NCBI GenBank assembly: GCA_036345935.2
Contig: JADWOT020000006.1
Span: 7,662,519-7,726,518 of the forward strand
From: Taenia hydatigena
Taxonomy: Eukaryota > Platyhelminthes > Cestoda > Cyclophyllidea > Taeniidae
Direction of reading: 5' to 3'
DNA: 64,000 bases
Every line of letters starts with the position of its first letter. Position 1 is the first letter of the stretch. Shown here one piece after another: positions 23,701 through 35,770 of this stretch. The translations under genes and the position numbers were made by a program. The notes beneath the pieces are model-generated. The model was not told where the DNA came from and did not search any database. It was given only the letters and a program-made list of their open reading frames with translations.

Positions 23701-26239
23701 TACGCATAACCACGCATAGTTTCATCTAGTACGAGTGGTAGTCGTTATTGCTAGCAAGCTTTTGAGCTCGCCAGGGTCATATTCACCACTTGCAGTTCAA
23801 AACAATAAATGAGCCTGAGAACTGGATTTTGCACAGCGGTGTATGTCATCGTAGACATAGGACGCTAGCGCAATGCTTGTTGCAGCGCCGTGACTGCAGA
23901 TGAATTGCTAGGTGACGACATAGGATGATGCAAAAACGTCGTTGCTCCATGAGCAGTAGCAACAGTGAAAAGTTTTTCAGAAAATGTTCGTGGAATCGTT
24001 GGACACTCCGTCTGAAAATGATCAAGTTCAGTCTTCATGAGATGGCGAGATGTAGATGAGAAGTGTGATCGTACTGTTCAAGAATTGCTCCTTTTCGAAT
24101 GGATGGTTTATCAGTCATTAGATTTGAGTGATTCATAACAAATAGCAGTTTAAATAATGCGTCCAAATGAATGCAACAAAAAAGTGCCGCATTTTTTTTC
24201 GTGGGTGGAGGTCTGAGGCAGTCTTTGCTGAGCTTTTCGTTGGACTGCTGCGTCCATCACAGTACAATGCGCTGTGTAAAAAGTCAAGCACCAGCAACAA
24301 GGCGGCGCACACTCCATTCACTGTCATTTCGAACAATGAAATGCAAAACTAGCAAGTAAGGGCAATGGAGCCTGTGCTATCTCCAAACCACGATAAACAG
24401 ACATAAACCCCGCAAGTTTTTCAAAGCTGCGATTCCTAAAACCGCTCAAATTGTGAGGCACATTATGTGGTGATTTTTGTTGTCCACATGATAGTCGTCA
24501 CCTTTGATCTTCTGCGGTCGCGCGTTTCGTACTATTTACAAACATGTTTTTTGGTTTGACTAACCTATGCGAATTATAACTGCGACACAAATATCAAAAA
24601 TTCATTTTGTTATCTACCCTACAAGTTGCTAAAAATAGATGTAATTGATTTATTCAGAGCAATTCAGTCCCAGCCAAACACCACCATCCGAGCTGAAAAT
24701 GGTGTGAGAGCTGGAGCTTGTCGTTTTTTCCGACCGTTTTAATGTGGCTGGCGCCACAATGAAACATGACAAATAGTGATCGAAATTGGTTATCTTATCT
24801 CAGAAGTGTTTTCCTTCATGCTGAAGCCATGAGGTACGAATAAAGGGCTTTTGAAGTGTGAATTCCATCATTTAGTAGGTCAGAAAAGGGAAACTCCAGG
24901 TATTTTGTGCTGAAATAGTCAGTGCATTAAGTGTCGTACGAGTAGGTGTCAGGTGTGCTTCCTCTCTGGCATCTTCTCATTGAGTTGCGTTCCCTCGCGT
25001 TATCTTCGTTACCGAGATGAACGACAAATTTTAATGGCTACGGACGGCACTTGAATTAGACATTTTTTGTACAAAACGGGTTTTTAATAGGTTTTAACAA
25101 ATTCCTTATTAAAGGTATGAGGATACAATAGGTTGACTTCTATTTTCAGCGCATTGCATTCGCAATTAGCTCGACAACTTTACTACTTGTAAAGGACTTG
25201 CTGTGGTGTCGGATTTTCATCGTTTTAACATTGTTAAGAGTGGCAGCCCAGTTTACTGCCTTGAGGATGGCGCCTTTCCGACCAAGAGCTTATTTTTAAT
25301 GTGCCACCACGTGGCCCTTGTGAACGTTTTAAGTGGTCGCTGGAAGCCGTTTACTCTATATCTTGTGCGCACATTTCCATGCAAGCAGTGATTTATGTGA
25401 TGTGGCGCTGGAGTTGAATTTTGTTTCGGAGCTCAATTTGTTGTTTCATCATTAACCGGCTCGATGAACTTTCACTTGAGGGTTTCGTCCTCAATTGGTT
25501 AAAGTTAATGCCTGATTGCACCTCATTGCATCTAATTTTGCTTTTTTGAAAGCATTTTTATACCAGGTTTCAATCTCAGTATGATTTAATGACTTTGAGA
25601 GTTTTTGGCATGATCTAACTCTAATGTCTCCCTAGACATTCATCCTGAAGGTGAAACGTGCTGTGCACTTCGGATCGGATGTTTGAAGTTGCTATTTTGA
25701 CGTCCATTTAACTTAGTTCAAGGTCGAAATCTTTTGCTTCATACTGAATTACAATCTGGACGACCACTAAGAGGCAAATTGGATTAACGTCCAGCCTCTT
25801 TTTCAGCCTGTTGCTTCTATCCAAATTATCTATTTATTTATATTAGCCATTGTGAGGACATCACTTTGGCTCAACCCATTCTGAAGTCTTCCACAAGTGG
25901 ATCTGCAGTGGTGAAACTTTTCTCATAAAATTCGTGCGGCTTCTAGGTATTCTAAAAGACGTCACCGGCGACTACCATGTGGCCTTTCTCTTTCTCGGCT
26001 TCAGCCAAATGTTTGGCGCAGTGATGGCTCTTCTGGCCATCATCTGCCGCAGGCACAAGTCTTTCTGTTTCATCGCAGAGAAGACGAGTCTGGGAGCACG
26101 CAGGAGGAGTCAAGAGGCCCTTCTCTCGAACATTGTCGAACCTTCGAATGGGGATACGAAGGTGGAGAACCTTGAGGAGATAGGAATTATCAGTGCGAAT
26201 GGGGAGATGGTGGCGGTGAACGAAGAAGAGCAGGCTTAG
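20735..26239 (+). CDS. SLC16/monocarboxylate-transporter-like major facilitator protein
   Basis: Five exons fit in phase: 20735-20960, 20990-21133, 21175-21611, 21686-22049, 25947-26239 (487 codons plus stop). Introns are 29, 41, 74 and ~3,900 bp. The N-terminus has the MCT signature around residues 18-23 as DKGWAW, with Lys in place of the first Gly of the usual DGGWGW. Between TM4 and TM5 the YFEKRRATALSLSLSGAGFG segment matches the family motif Y-F-x-K-R-R. About 12 hydrophobic segments, a charged central loop and a hydrophilic acidic C-tail of about 65 residues follow. The role is probably proton- or sodium-linked movement of lactate, pyruvate or another monocarboxylate, or an orphan SLC16 substrate, across the plasma membrane. 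The substrate cannot be read from sequence. Two LTRs in opposite orientation lie 425-850 bp upstream. The last intron holds no recognised gene. Confidence 0.88.
22050..25946 (+). other. long last intron of the MCT-like gene
   Basis: About 3.9 kb between a GTAGGT donor and a CTTCTAG acceptor. It contains only short open frames. A minus-strand stretch at 23685-23479 looks mildly protein-like but has no recognisable domain or splice context. Confidence 0.6.
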
Positions 26240-28498
26240 GTAATGGGATTTTATTTATCAAAGGCTGGTTGAAAGTCTTCAGACTTGCTTATCTTAACAT
26301 TAATTTACGTTGACATAACCTGGAAGAAACTTATTCCTCAACAATTATTAGCCATTGAAAGGTATTATCATGCTCTTTTTGCGATACTCGTTGGGTTTTG
26401 GTTTGCAGAGTAACTCGTTTGAGCTAAATTTGACGGCTTACCTCTCAGATAATTGCCGAAATGTTTTTGCCTCCAATACCAATGAGCAAATTTCCTTTCT
26501 TCCCTTTCGTTAATTGTAGCCCATCGCGTTTTCTAAGACGTGATCTCAAACGAAGAAGAAGACGATTTAACTGAACGCTATTAACGGATGGCGTTGTCTC
26601 TGGAGCCATACCTACAATTGGAAATCACTACCTCTTCCCTGTTGATTTTATTTATTCTCGGTCGATATGCACTTCACGGTTTCAACGTTGATTCTCTTGT
26701 TTGATCGTTGCTGACAAGTCAATTCGAAGGGTTGGAATCCCGTCAAACGAAAATTAATATCATCTGTTATGCAAAACTGTTGGAGGTATTAAAGTACAAT
26801 ATAACAAGCCACACGAGGGCATGCTGTAATTCATAATATTCCAGGGCACCTGTGAATACAAGGTAGTGGGGTCACAGTGCCGCTTTTCGACGGGCGAAAC
26901 AATTTAACCGACCCGCATGCTCACTACTTTGCCAAGGTTGACCCGAATGCTGTTAATTTTTAGGCGCGATTCGGCAAGATATTGCTCCTTAAAATGAAAT
27001 TTCAGTCCAGTGGAAAGGGCAATGACTAGTCTCTGCTTTGGCGAGCGAAGCCCTGTACTGATGTTTTCCAGTGATATGAAATCACATGTCATTCAAATTG
27101 GCCTTGAATGTCAGTGTCCACCGGCGTGAACGCGCTTATGCATCCGCCGCCTTCAAAGTTCGCCGAAATCGTTGTCTCTACTCGAGCGACAAAGTTTGGT
27201 CATGTATATTTTCACTACCTCATAGCAAACCTGGATTACTTACAAGGGGGCGCCTTTCGGGGAAAAATGAAAGTGAAATTCTCACTGATACGGCAAAGAT
27301 AAAAAAATGAGATAGCAGTAGCCACTGGGTTTCCATCACCTTTATTAGTTTAGGGCGTGTAGATTGCCGTGGCTTTTGCCAATGTTTTTTTCTTAAGGCA
27401 TGCTTGGAGGTACTCTATCAAAGAGGCACGAATAACCACTTTTCCATGGCGATCCGGTGTGCTGTACTCCATCGGATAATGCCACTTTAGATAGATACCA
27501 TCTCATTGTCTCAGGCGTACTGTTCTTTTCATTAAATTTTGAGGTTTCTAAATGGACACACCTGGCAGAAGTGACTGAACAAGTGCAGAGTGGGTTTCGC
27601 CGGGTGTCGGTGTCCTATTGCGTTCTGCAACACGATAAATGCTGTTCAAGGATCGAACTGAACTGGGGTGTTAGAGGGTAAGAGGTCGAGATTCATGCGC
27701 ATTAACAGCGTTACCAAATGGTAACGTATTTTCCACAAGCGTTGTCCATGTTTGACTGCCCGGGCGCGTCGCACATTGGTGACACTTGTAAGATGAAATG
27801 AAGTTAGTTGAATGGTAATATAGCTTGAGGCAACCTAGCTTAATTTTAGAACAATGAAGCATCTCCAAGTTATGGTGGTTGGTTTTGCCTTGGAGCGCTG
27901 ACTTGGGGGCGCATTTGCACAGCAAAATTTTATGGCGCTGCCAGCTATCAATTGGAATCATCGGCCAGGTCGAAGGTTTGTTCTCAGTTTTTCGGCTTCA
28001 AAGAACTTTACCTTAATAGCGTATGTTTTGGGCCGGTGCTCCATCAGATAGCCAGATAATTTCTATTGAGGTTTCAATATCTGATGCTAGCGAACCTATA
28101 GTAGCTACCATCGAGTTGTGGTCATGCAATCCACAAAGGTTTTTAGATGGGGTTTTAATGAGTACGTTTTCATAACTAAATGCAGATTTTAAAATCTTTT
28201 GTTTAGGGCAATTCCTTCACTGCAAAGTACAACTCTTACTCAGCTTGTTGACCTTCTTCGTTTCACTGTTTGCAAAACAAAACATGTTTCGCTCAGTCGT
28301 GGCCTTCCTTTTGGACAATCATACCTTCCACATTATTTCTACTAAACACGCATTTTCGAACAAACTTCACCTTGCCTTTAGGTGTAATGCTACTTCGACG
28401 ACATAAGCGTGTTTATTGATGTGTGTATTGACTAAATAAAAATATTATATGCCACCAAATCCCTTAATTCATAAGGTGAGAATCGGTTGCGGTGAATA
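26240..28498. other. intergenic, nothing recognised
   Basis: No exon with splice support, no LTR copy and no structural RNA recognised between the MCT-like gene and the dispersed repeat. Confidence 0.45.
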
Positions 28499-29374
28499 AG
28501 CAACCCGTAATTGTGACCATACTTTGATTATAGTAAAAACTGTACAGCAATGATGACAAGACATGACCAGCCTCTATCACAGCAATTTATTGTCACCATT
28601 GTCAGGATTGCAATGTGCTCCCTTTTTCCACCAAGGAACGAAACGCATGGAGGATACACAACTCCCCAACCCTCCCTCCTTGCCCTCTCCTCCCCACGCA
28701 TTTTGACAGGTTCGGATGTCGATGATGATGTGACACGTAAGGCAACCAAATAAGCCTTCGCAGTTGTAGCAACACCATCAAATAAACACAACCCGTCCAT
28801 TGACACAGTTACCATTTGTGGTCTACTTCCTATATTCCTTAACACCCTTCCAATGAGACGCAAGGCCAACTGCAACCGCTTTGTCTCCAAAAGTCTACAA
28901 TCCTGCCACCACCGTTCCTACCTACTGCCTAACGCGCACCCGATTGCCTGATGCTGATGTCGAGAAGAGTGGTGACCACTCCAAGAAATGTCAGGAGAAC
29001 ACAGCAATCAAGGGTGAGTATGAAGCATCATCGCCTGTCCTTCCTCCCATCCCATAGTGTGCCCCTACTCATGCCACCACAAAGTTCTATGATGTGCAAT
29101 AATGAGACCTTGTGGTGTGATGCCTGGCAAGAGTGTGACACTCACCCGCCTGACCCACTGGTTTCGACTGTTTGTGAAGCGTTTTTTCCTAACCACACTT
29201 GAGTGTGTTGGATTGATGCACCCCAGCTGTGGTCGTGTGATGCTAAGAAACCGAACAGCCCCCAGCGAACTCGTCCATCCGTAGTTCAATACGCACGAAG
29301 GCATGGTCTTTCGAGAATGAAGTGTTACTTGCCTTAGACCTGTAACCTGGATTGTAGGGTAATGGATCGTTTGA
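28499..29374. repeat. ~860 bp dispersed repeat, copy 2
   Basis: Second copy of the 17068-17927 repeat, with the extra bases missing from copy 1 near 29321. Minus-strand open frames of 112 (29403-29065) and 120 codons (28890-28528) are intact. The second contains SRPQMVTVSMDGLCLFDG, a strand pattern that recalls phosphotyrosine-binding (PTB) domain cores. That resemblance is weak, and the next segment could already be intronic. It could be a duplicated gene fragment or a nonautonomous element. Confidence 0.85.
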
Positions 29375-29805
29375 GAGTGATTAGTATCACAATACAAAGT
29401 CATTTCTCACAAAAAGTCAGTCCGCGCAAAACCTAACATTATCGCAACAGTCCTATTAGCGTGGAAAGATCGGTTTGTATTCTTCGCAACTTCTCAAACT
29501 TTAATGAATGTGAGTGATTGGATTACCTTTGCTTCTGTGACTTCGAGTTAGCCTAGGTGCAAAATACTTGTTCCATCCCTCGCGTTCCATGTCACCGAAA
29601 CTGTGTTCCGCTCCAATCGCAGTTCATTCCGTCAATGGTGGCGCCTGGATATCTATTCTTTTTAAGAATAGGAAGCCTCACCGAATGTGATACACCTGCA
29701 TCCTTTACCTGTAAAGTTGCTTGGTCCAGTAGTAGCAGTTTAGGCTCACAACGAGGGCAAAACACGGAACCAGGCAGCGAAACAATTCACGTAGGGGGAT
29801 TTTGT

Positions 29806-30084
29806 CTAGCCAGATAAGGGTTTGCATGTGTGTTCAGTGGGTGGTCTGCCTAAGCCATGGCTGTACTTGAACAGTCTAGCAACTAATGGGTTGTCAATAG
29901 CCCAGGGCGTCTGGATCGCCTCCCGGGGCTGGAGACACGTCCAATCATCTGCGCGGTCGTCGATTTTTGTTCGGCACAGGTGCATGCGTTCGACCGCCAG
30001 ATATGCTGGTATTTTGAGGGCAGAGTAAGAAGGCTTCAAAAGGGTGTAGCAAAAATAGAAATGGAAAAGGTGGAAAATGCACAA
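29806..30084 (-). CDS. candidate exon, unidentified
   Basis: A local rise in GC content coincides with a minus-strand open frame of plausible composition (ALKIPAYLAVERMHL, then WTCLQPREAIQTPWAIDN). No convincing acceptor/donor pair or homology was found. It may be an exon, a decayed repeat or chance. Confidence 0.2.
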   Translation of the reverse strand: MCIFHLFHFYFCYTLLKPSYSALKIPAYLAVERMHLCRTKIDDRADDWTCLQPREAIQTPWAIDNPLVARLFKYSHGLGRPPTEHTCKPLSG

Positions 30085-30834
30085 AATGAATGACAGTTAC
30101 TGCTAGTAAGTTGTAGCTATTTAAAGTGGATCATCACCCGAATCAAATTTTTTACGATCTTTTCTAGGCTCTATGTTGTTCTGCTACTCCCACCTTCAAA
30201 TGCTACAAAAATTTTGCCAGGAGCCTCTGTTACTTTCGAAATGTGCTCAAAAATGCAATTCTACAGTACCTACAGGTCACATGAACCATCACAGCAGAAT
30301 CTTCCAAAAGCCTCACGAAAGACTTCGGTCATCCGACAGCAGTAGACGAAGTCATAAGCAGTGGACTGATTGGTTCACTGATTTACTTTCATATCAATGC
30401 TTGTGGACTGGAATATACGGCTTGTTCTCCTGGTTTGCAGTAAATATCAAAACAGTGGCAATCATGTACAAAATTTTATTAGAGGGTATTAATCGAGACC
30501 AGGTATTGATAATCTAGGCCTTAAAGCTATTTGATTCCAGGAAGATCGCATTATCAATAAGCCATTAAACCCGATTTAAGCTCGCCCCGCTAGGTCTGAT
30601 GTTTTCCATTTCCTATTTACCACCTCTTAACCTTGTTTTAAACCTCAAATAAATGCCGGAGATAGCCGAAGTAGAAGTTGACAGGAGGCAGAGATTGTAT
30701 GCCTGCTAGATTTTGTAAACAATCATCTTAAAGACGCAAATTTCAGCTGTAGTAATGAAACCCAACGTTTTCTACCACATGGGCTTGACTAATCGTGATA
30801 ATTATGCCATTAATGGGTTCCCAGTGTAATACTT

Positions 30835-31007
30835 TGTTTGACCGCCGGTTTCGTTTACGGTGACTGGGGTGGCTATATCGCCTTTGTTAAGTGGGCTGGC
30901 CTCTGCTCAATGTCAGTAGCTCATCTTCCCTTCTCTTCGCTGAATGTATGTATTTTGCCCAAGCATTGTGCCCTCTTTCGCTTTCGAGGAAGTCTCAGGA
31001 CGCTGCA
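30835..31007 (+). mobile_element. degenerate solo LTR of the TRIM-like family
   Basis: TGTAATACTTTGTTTG start, CCGGTTTCG and GGGCTGGCCTC cores, CAGGACGCTGCA end. Flanks CCCAG and CGCAG differ at one position and could be an old target duplication. No leader follows. Confidence 0.75.
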
Positions 31008-33183
31008 CGCAGTAGTAAGGCCTGAATTAATGGAGCAATCTTCAAATTTGATGAAGAGGTTGTTCAAAGCATGGGCATTATGGTCTCGCCTCTAATTATA
31101 TCGTACAGCAAGGCGCGATTTTCTTAACAGAAATAGACTTTGAAGCAATTTCCCAAATTCGAAGCAAGCCAAACTAACTGCTTCTGATGTGGACGTGTCA
31201 AATCTGATGTAGTGGTGCCATAGTCAGTAATTTTGGTGGTCGTTTAGGGCTGATTTTTCATGCGTGTGTTAAAACGTTGGAACTTGGAGTTCTTGTTTTC
31301 AAGAACAGTTGGTGCATGAGCACCATGAACTGGCTAAGCCTGTTACAATGCAAGGCGTCTCAATTTAGTGCCAATCCTGATAGGGGTAAACAGTGAGTTA
31401 GAAGGCGAGATGTCTCTCATTCACTGTGGACATTAATGTTCGTCCTACTCATGAAAGATATGCTGATTAAGCATCTGTTCAGCGCAATTTCAAGGAATAA
31501 TTTCGTGGACATCAGGTGGGCAACTGAAATGCTTAGAAGAGTGGAAACGTTTTTTTTATCATTCTCTATGAGCAAAATTTCATAACAAATGGATCGAGGC
31601 GATTCACTTAATTGCCTCAATGAGCGCATCACTTACAGCACAAACCGGTACTCAATCCAAACCATATGGCTGCGGTGGGATTAAATTAAAAGGTTTAGTT
31701 TCATCTTTCTTGTGCAATTTTTTGTGTTTTATGGGGTTTCAGTTCAGATGAAAGTTATCGCAACCTCGTCCGTAATCAAGAAGCGGAGGCATGTGTTATT
31801 GTGACTTTTAAGTAAGCATGAATATCTCTTGGGTCTTAATTGCAGGAAAGCAAAATGCAAAAATGTGATTCATAATTCTCTCTTGTATTACCGATTTGCA
31901 ATTGATTATACTAAAGCGTCTAGACTAGGTGACCGAGACAAACTTTTCCTCACTTGAATTTCAGACACCTGAAACATAAACACAGCATGAGCTGTTCAGT
32001 GAGCCAAATGACCCGCTTTTGTGTCGAAGTGGAGGTCAGCCATCAACAAAGGTGTTTATGTAGTATTTTTCATGGCGAACGTCACAGTGGAAATTTGAAG
32101 TGCCACTTAGCACTTTGGCAGGGTGGAGGATGTTCTGAGGATGCGCAAGGCTGCTGCACTTGCATTCTCCATGTGTCCAGGATGCCGCGGAATGATGCCT
32201 CAACATTATTTATCCCAGACTGGCTCATTCGCCAATTCACTTACGCAATGCAGAATTCCCCAGCCACAATTGTCCGTGCAGTTTCTTCAGAGAAGCAATT
32301 GGTGGTTTGGCTTCTAGCATTTATTTCACGAGGTGTAAGTAGCATCTCATACTTTGGCATTCAATAACCATGAATGGCAGGAAGATCAATTATTTTGGCT
32401 GATCACAATACCTTCGCTTCGGATTTTTGGTTGAAGGCATGAAGCAAAAAACCACACCAAAGGTATGAGTTGAATCATGCAAGGAGGAATATAAGCTTTT
32501 TGTAACAGCAATCTATAGCACTGTCAGGCTTCTACAATTTGACACCAAAACCGAAGTTCTTGTTACCTTTCCATTGTAAAAATGGTTGCCCGCTTTGCAC
32601 TCGATTTTGTGTTGGCCGCGGTCGACCATTCGCTTTATGAGCTTTATATTTTGTATGGGATTTAACAATCGTGCAATCGGATTCCTCTTTTATTTTCAAC
32701 GGTGTTGACTGACTAAGATTGACTCACCAGCGCCCCAAAAATAGCAATACAAACGCTTGACATGCCAGGCAATTAATATTCGGCTGATTGTATTCCCTGC
32801 AGTCGAATTTTTCTCGTTAAGCCGTTACCCAGTATCTTTTAGAAGTGGTGATTTGTGAGAATGAGGCAAAAATTACTAGGCAGGTGATATGGCGTGATTG
32901 GACATCATCCGTAGACTGATAGAAAAGACTTGTAAGAAACCTCACTTTGATTGCTTAACCCCTTCTTTTGGTTACGTGGGCATTAGACTTCAACTCGACT
33001 GCTCGGCCTTGCACTATGCAAGTAGAACTCAAACATTCTGTGCTTCAATGGTACATTTTCTATCATAGCATAATGACTTTGGTCAAGTTCAAGAAAGACT
33101 CTAGGCTTTACAACACATTACAGGAAGACATTGGGCGTCAGAAATTATCGCTCACGATGGTTCCGTTCTTTATAAGCTGTAAT
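31008..33183. other. intergenic, nothing recognised
   Basis: AT-rich sequence with isolated short frames; the longest plus-strand frame (31954-32367) shows no recognisable domain and no splice context. Confidence 0.4.
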
Positions 33184-33299
33184 TATAGTACTTTGTTTGT
33201 TTAGACTGCCGGTTTCGGTCTCGGTGGCAGAGGTGGCCATACTGCACTGGCCGCGTGGGCTGGCCTCCGAGCCATGCCAGCAGCTCATTCCCCCCTATC

Positions 33300-33336
<37 letters not shown>

Positions 33337-34251
33337 TACCCTTGTACTTTATCTTCTTTTGCCTCCAAGGGAGCATTGGGTGGCGGAAAGCGGGCCCGAC
33401 CCTATAGGGTTCCTATCCCAATCTCTACCGTCTGGGAGTATCCCTGACATCCCATAGCAGAAGGACTGAGAACGACGTCCGCCTTCGACATCCACCCCAT
33501 CTCCGTGTTCTACAAGAAAGCCATTATCAACGGAAGCAACACTAGCCATGGACCACCTGGAAGGGTTTCGTTCCGATGATTACCCCTAATATGCTTGCTC
33601 AAGAAGATCGGTGCGCCAACGCCTCCCTACGGACATACTGATTGTAATACTTTGTTTGTTGCAACTACTGGTTTTGGTCAAGGTTGCAGAGGTGGCCGTA
33701 TTGCTCTAGCTGCTTAAGTTGGCCGCCGGGCCATGCCAGTAACTTATTTCCCTCTGTCCTTTGAATATATATATATATATCCTAACCTAGCATTCTGCCT
33801 TCTTTTGCCTTCGAGGGAGCCTCGGGACGCTACACACATGTTCTGAACTTTGTTCCCAGGCCAAACGAAACTCCAAGTCCAATGAACTGCCACGAGGGAT
33901 CACTGACGTTGGTGTCAAGCATCGCCTCAATCACATCGAATGTCGGTGACTGGCATGGCTAGCTCGTGAGTGCTTCTTGCAGTATTCATTACGTTGTGAT
34001 GGCTGACGCGATACGTGTACAAAGCGGCGCGTTGGGGACGATGCTCGAAAGAGAAGAATGCAATGTAATACTTTGCTCGTTTGGACTACCGGTTTCGGGC
34101 AGGGTCACAGAGGTGGCCGTAGTGCCCTAGTTGCGTAGGCTGGCCTCCGGGCCATGCCAGTAGCTTATTTCCCTCTGTCCTTTGAATACATATATATTCT
34201 AACCTAGCATTCTGCCTTCTTTTGCCTTCGAGGGAGCCTCGGGACGCTACA
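33184..34251 (+). mobile_element. TRIM-like cluster: LTR, leader, LTR, leader, LTR
   Basis: Three LTRs in the same orientation: 33184-~33374 (its 3' end damaged just before TTGGGTGGCGGAAAGCG), 33643-33834, and 34064-34251. The spacers together correspond to one noncoding leader: 33375-33642 matches its first half and 33838-34063 its second half. The simplest reading is a complete short element (outer LTRs) with a third LTR placed within its leader, replacing about 20 bp. No protein-coding frame is present. ATATAT tracts sit in the middle of each LTR. Confidence 0.8.
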
Positions 34252-34315
34252 GCTATGGCTACATTTATATCAATATAGAATTAATCAAAGAATACTGCAT
34301 TGTAATACTTAATTC

Positions 34316-34540
34316 TTTAAATGCGCTTTGTAGGCGAGAGGCGGGAAGTCAGTTTGAACTACGTGACGGAGCAGCGCGGAGACTCGCTGGAGCGTGACAC
34401 ATCTTCGGCCTGAACCCTATATCTCGCCTAGCTGTATATATCACCCCATATACATTAAAGATGTCTAAGCGCACGCAGACTTCTACTATCAAGGGTAACC
34501 AGGAGGGAGAGGAGGAACCCTCTACAGCATAATGCTTTGA
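34316..34540 (+). mobile_element. gypsy 5' leader and gag start fragment
   Basis: The leader-like TAGGCGAGAGGCGGGAAGTC (from ~34331) and an ATG at 34461 followed by MSKRTQTSTIKGNQ correspond to the leader and gag start of the minus-strand gypsy remnant (gag ATG at 12365). It stops after about 25 codons. It is a second, truncated copy of the same element, 65 bp after the TRIM cluster. Confidence 0.6.
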
Positions 34541-34924
34541 AGTGCAATGCTTTGAAAAGAACTTATAAAACGCTTCAGTTTTGATAACATCCTCCAACTG
34601 ATATCACTGTCCTTGTTGCCACCATAACTAAGAGATAATTGGTATGTAAAATTGTTAATAATTAAATCTATTTTGTATATTCAAACTATGCTGTTGTTAT
34701 TTCTCAATTTGTTTCCAAATTTTTAAGGATTCCTGCATTTCGTACAACTAGAATTCCTTTGACAGATTAAACATTTAACTAAATGAAAATTTAAAGCAAA
34801 TGGTAAGAGCTTCCAGGACGTTATGCTAATGCAAGGGATATCATTAGATCGTGTGCTAGGTGGACTTTTGTTTTAATTGTCGCTCTGGAAAGGCCGCTTT
34901 GTCTGCAGTCGATGTTGTTCCAGC

Positions 34925-35424
34925 ATGGTCGCTAAAGCTGCGAAGAAGCCAGTTGTAAAGGGGCCAACCAAAAAGCAGCCTCTGAGGTTCACTATCGAGT
35001 GTTCTGCTGAAGTCGTCGAAAAGGATATCATCGACTTTGCTTTCTTTGTAAGTCCTAACCGTGGCACTCGCAGTGTCTCGCTGCAGATTAGGGCCACCTT
35101 CCCTAATCATGTGCCATCTGGCGTTTATAGGAGAGATATTTAAGAGAACACATTAAAGTGAATGGCAAAGTCAAGAATTTGGGCAAGGACGTGCACGTGG
35201 AGCGCGAGAAGTCTACTATACACGTGACTTCGTCGATTCCCTTCTCGAAGAGGTGGGTGGATTGTAGTCGTTTTAGCATCTTTAGGTATCTGAAATACCT
35301 CACGAAGCGGTTTTTGAAGCTTCACAATCTTCGTGACTACCTCCATGTCATCGCCACAAGCAAGGTTGCCTATCAGTTGAAATTCTTCAACTTTGACACA
35401 GAGGAGACTGATGACGAGGAGTAA
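34925..35424 (+). CDS. RPL22: 60S ribosomal protein eL22
   Basis: Three exons: 34925-35047, 35131-35252, 35286-35424, with introns of 83 and 33 bp; 127 codons plus stop (human RPL22 is 128). Exon 2 gives [18 protein letters not shown] and exon 3 [12 protein letters not shown], ending in the usual acidic tail (TEETDDEE). The AG|G split arginine in PFSKRYLKYL confirms the 33-bp intron. eL22 is an RNA-binding protein on the outer surface of the large subunit. A good acceptor (CTTTGTCTGCAG) ends 16 bases before the ATG, which suggests a 5' UTR intron or a spliced-leader site; the ATG chosen is the first after it. The gene lies 674 bp downstream of a TRIM cluster and converges on the LIM gene. Confidence 0.95.
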
Positions 35425-35725
35425 CCTGTTAATAGATATTATCAGATGGGGGTTTATTTTATTTATTGTTTTGGGGGAGGGGGTCTGGTAGATTACTTTT
35501 ATGTAATATGACTCTTTCACGACACGTGCGGTCCTATACTTGTAAGGTTTTTCGGCGAGGGATTGATTTCAACTTCGCTGTTCGATTGCGGCATCTGCGG
35601 TTAGGAACGCACTACCGATTTTTCTGATTTTGTATCTTGCTAGTGGTATTGCGGCGTCGGTGCATCATCCATACTCGTTTCTCCCAAACGGGATTTAACA
35701 CTCAACAGTAGCGCTGTCTGACGTG

Positions 35726-35731
35726 TTTATT
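35726..35731 (-). terminator. poly(A) signal of the LIM gene
   Basis: AATAAA on the minus strand about 40 bases after the TAA at 35771. Confidence 0.5.
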
Positions 35732-35770
35732 AGTAAGACTTCTGTGTCTAGATAATCGCAGGTTCAAATG

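Noticed and set aside
28528..28890. Calling the minus-strand frame of the dispersed repeat a PTB-domain gene
   Set aside because: Only one pair of strands resembles a PTB core, the rest of the domain is not visible, and no complete gene model could be built.
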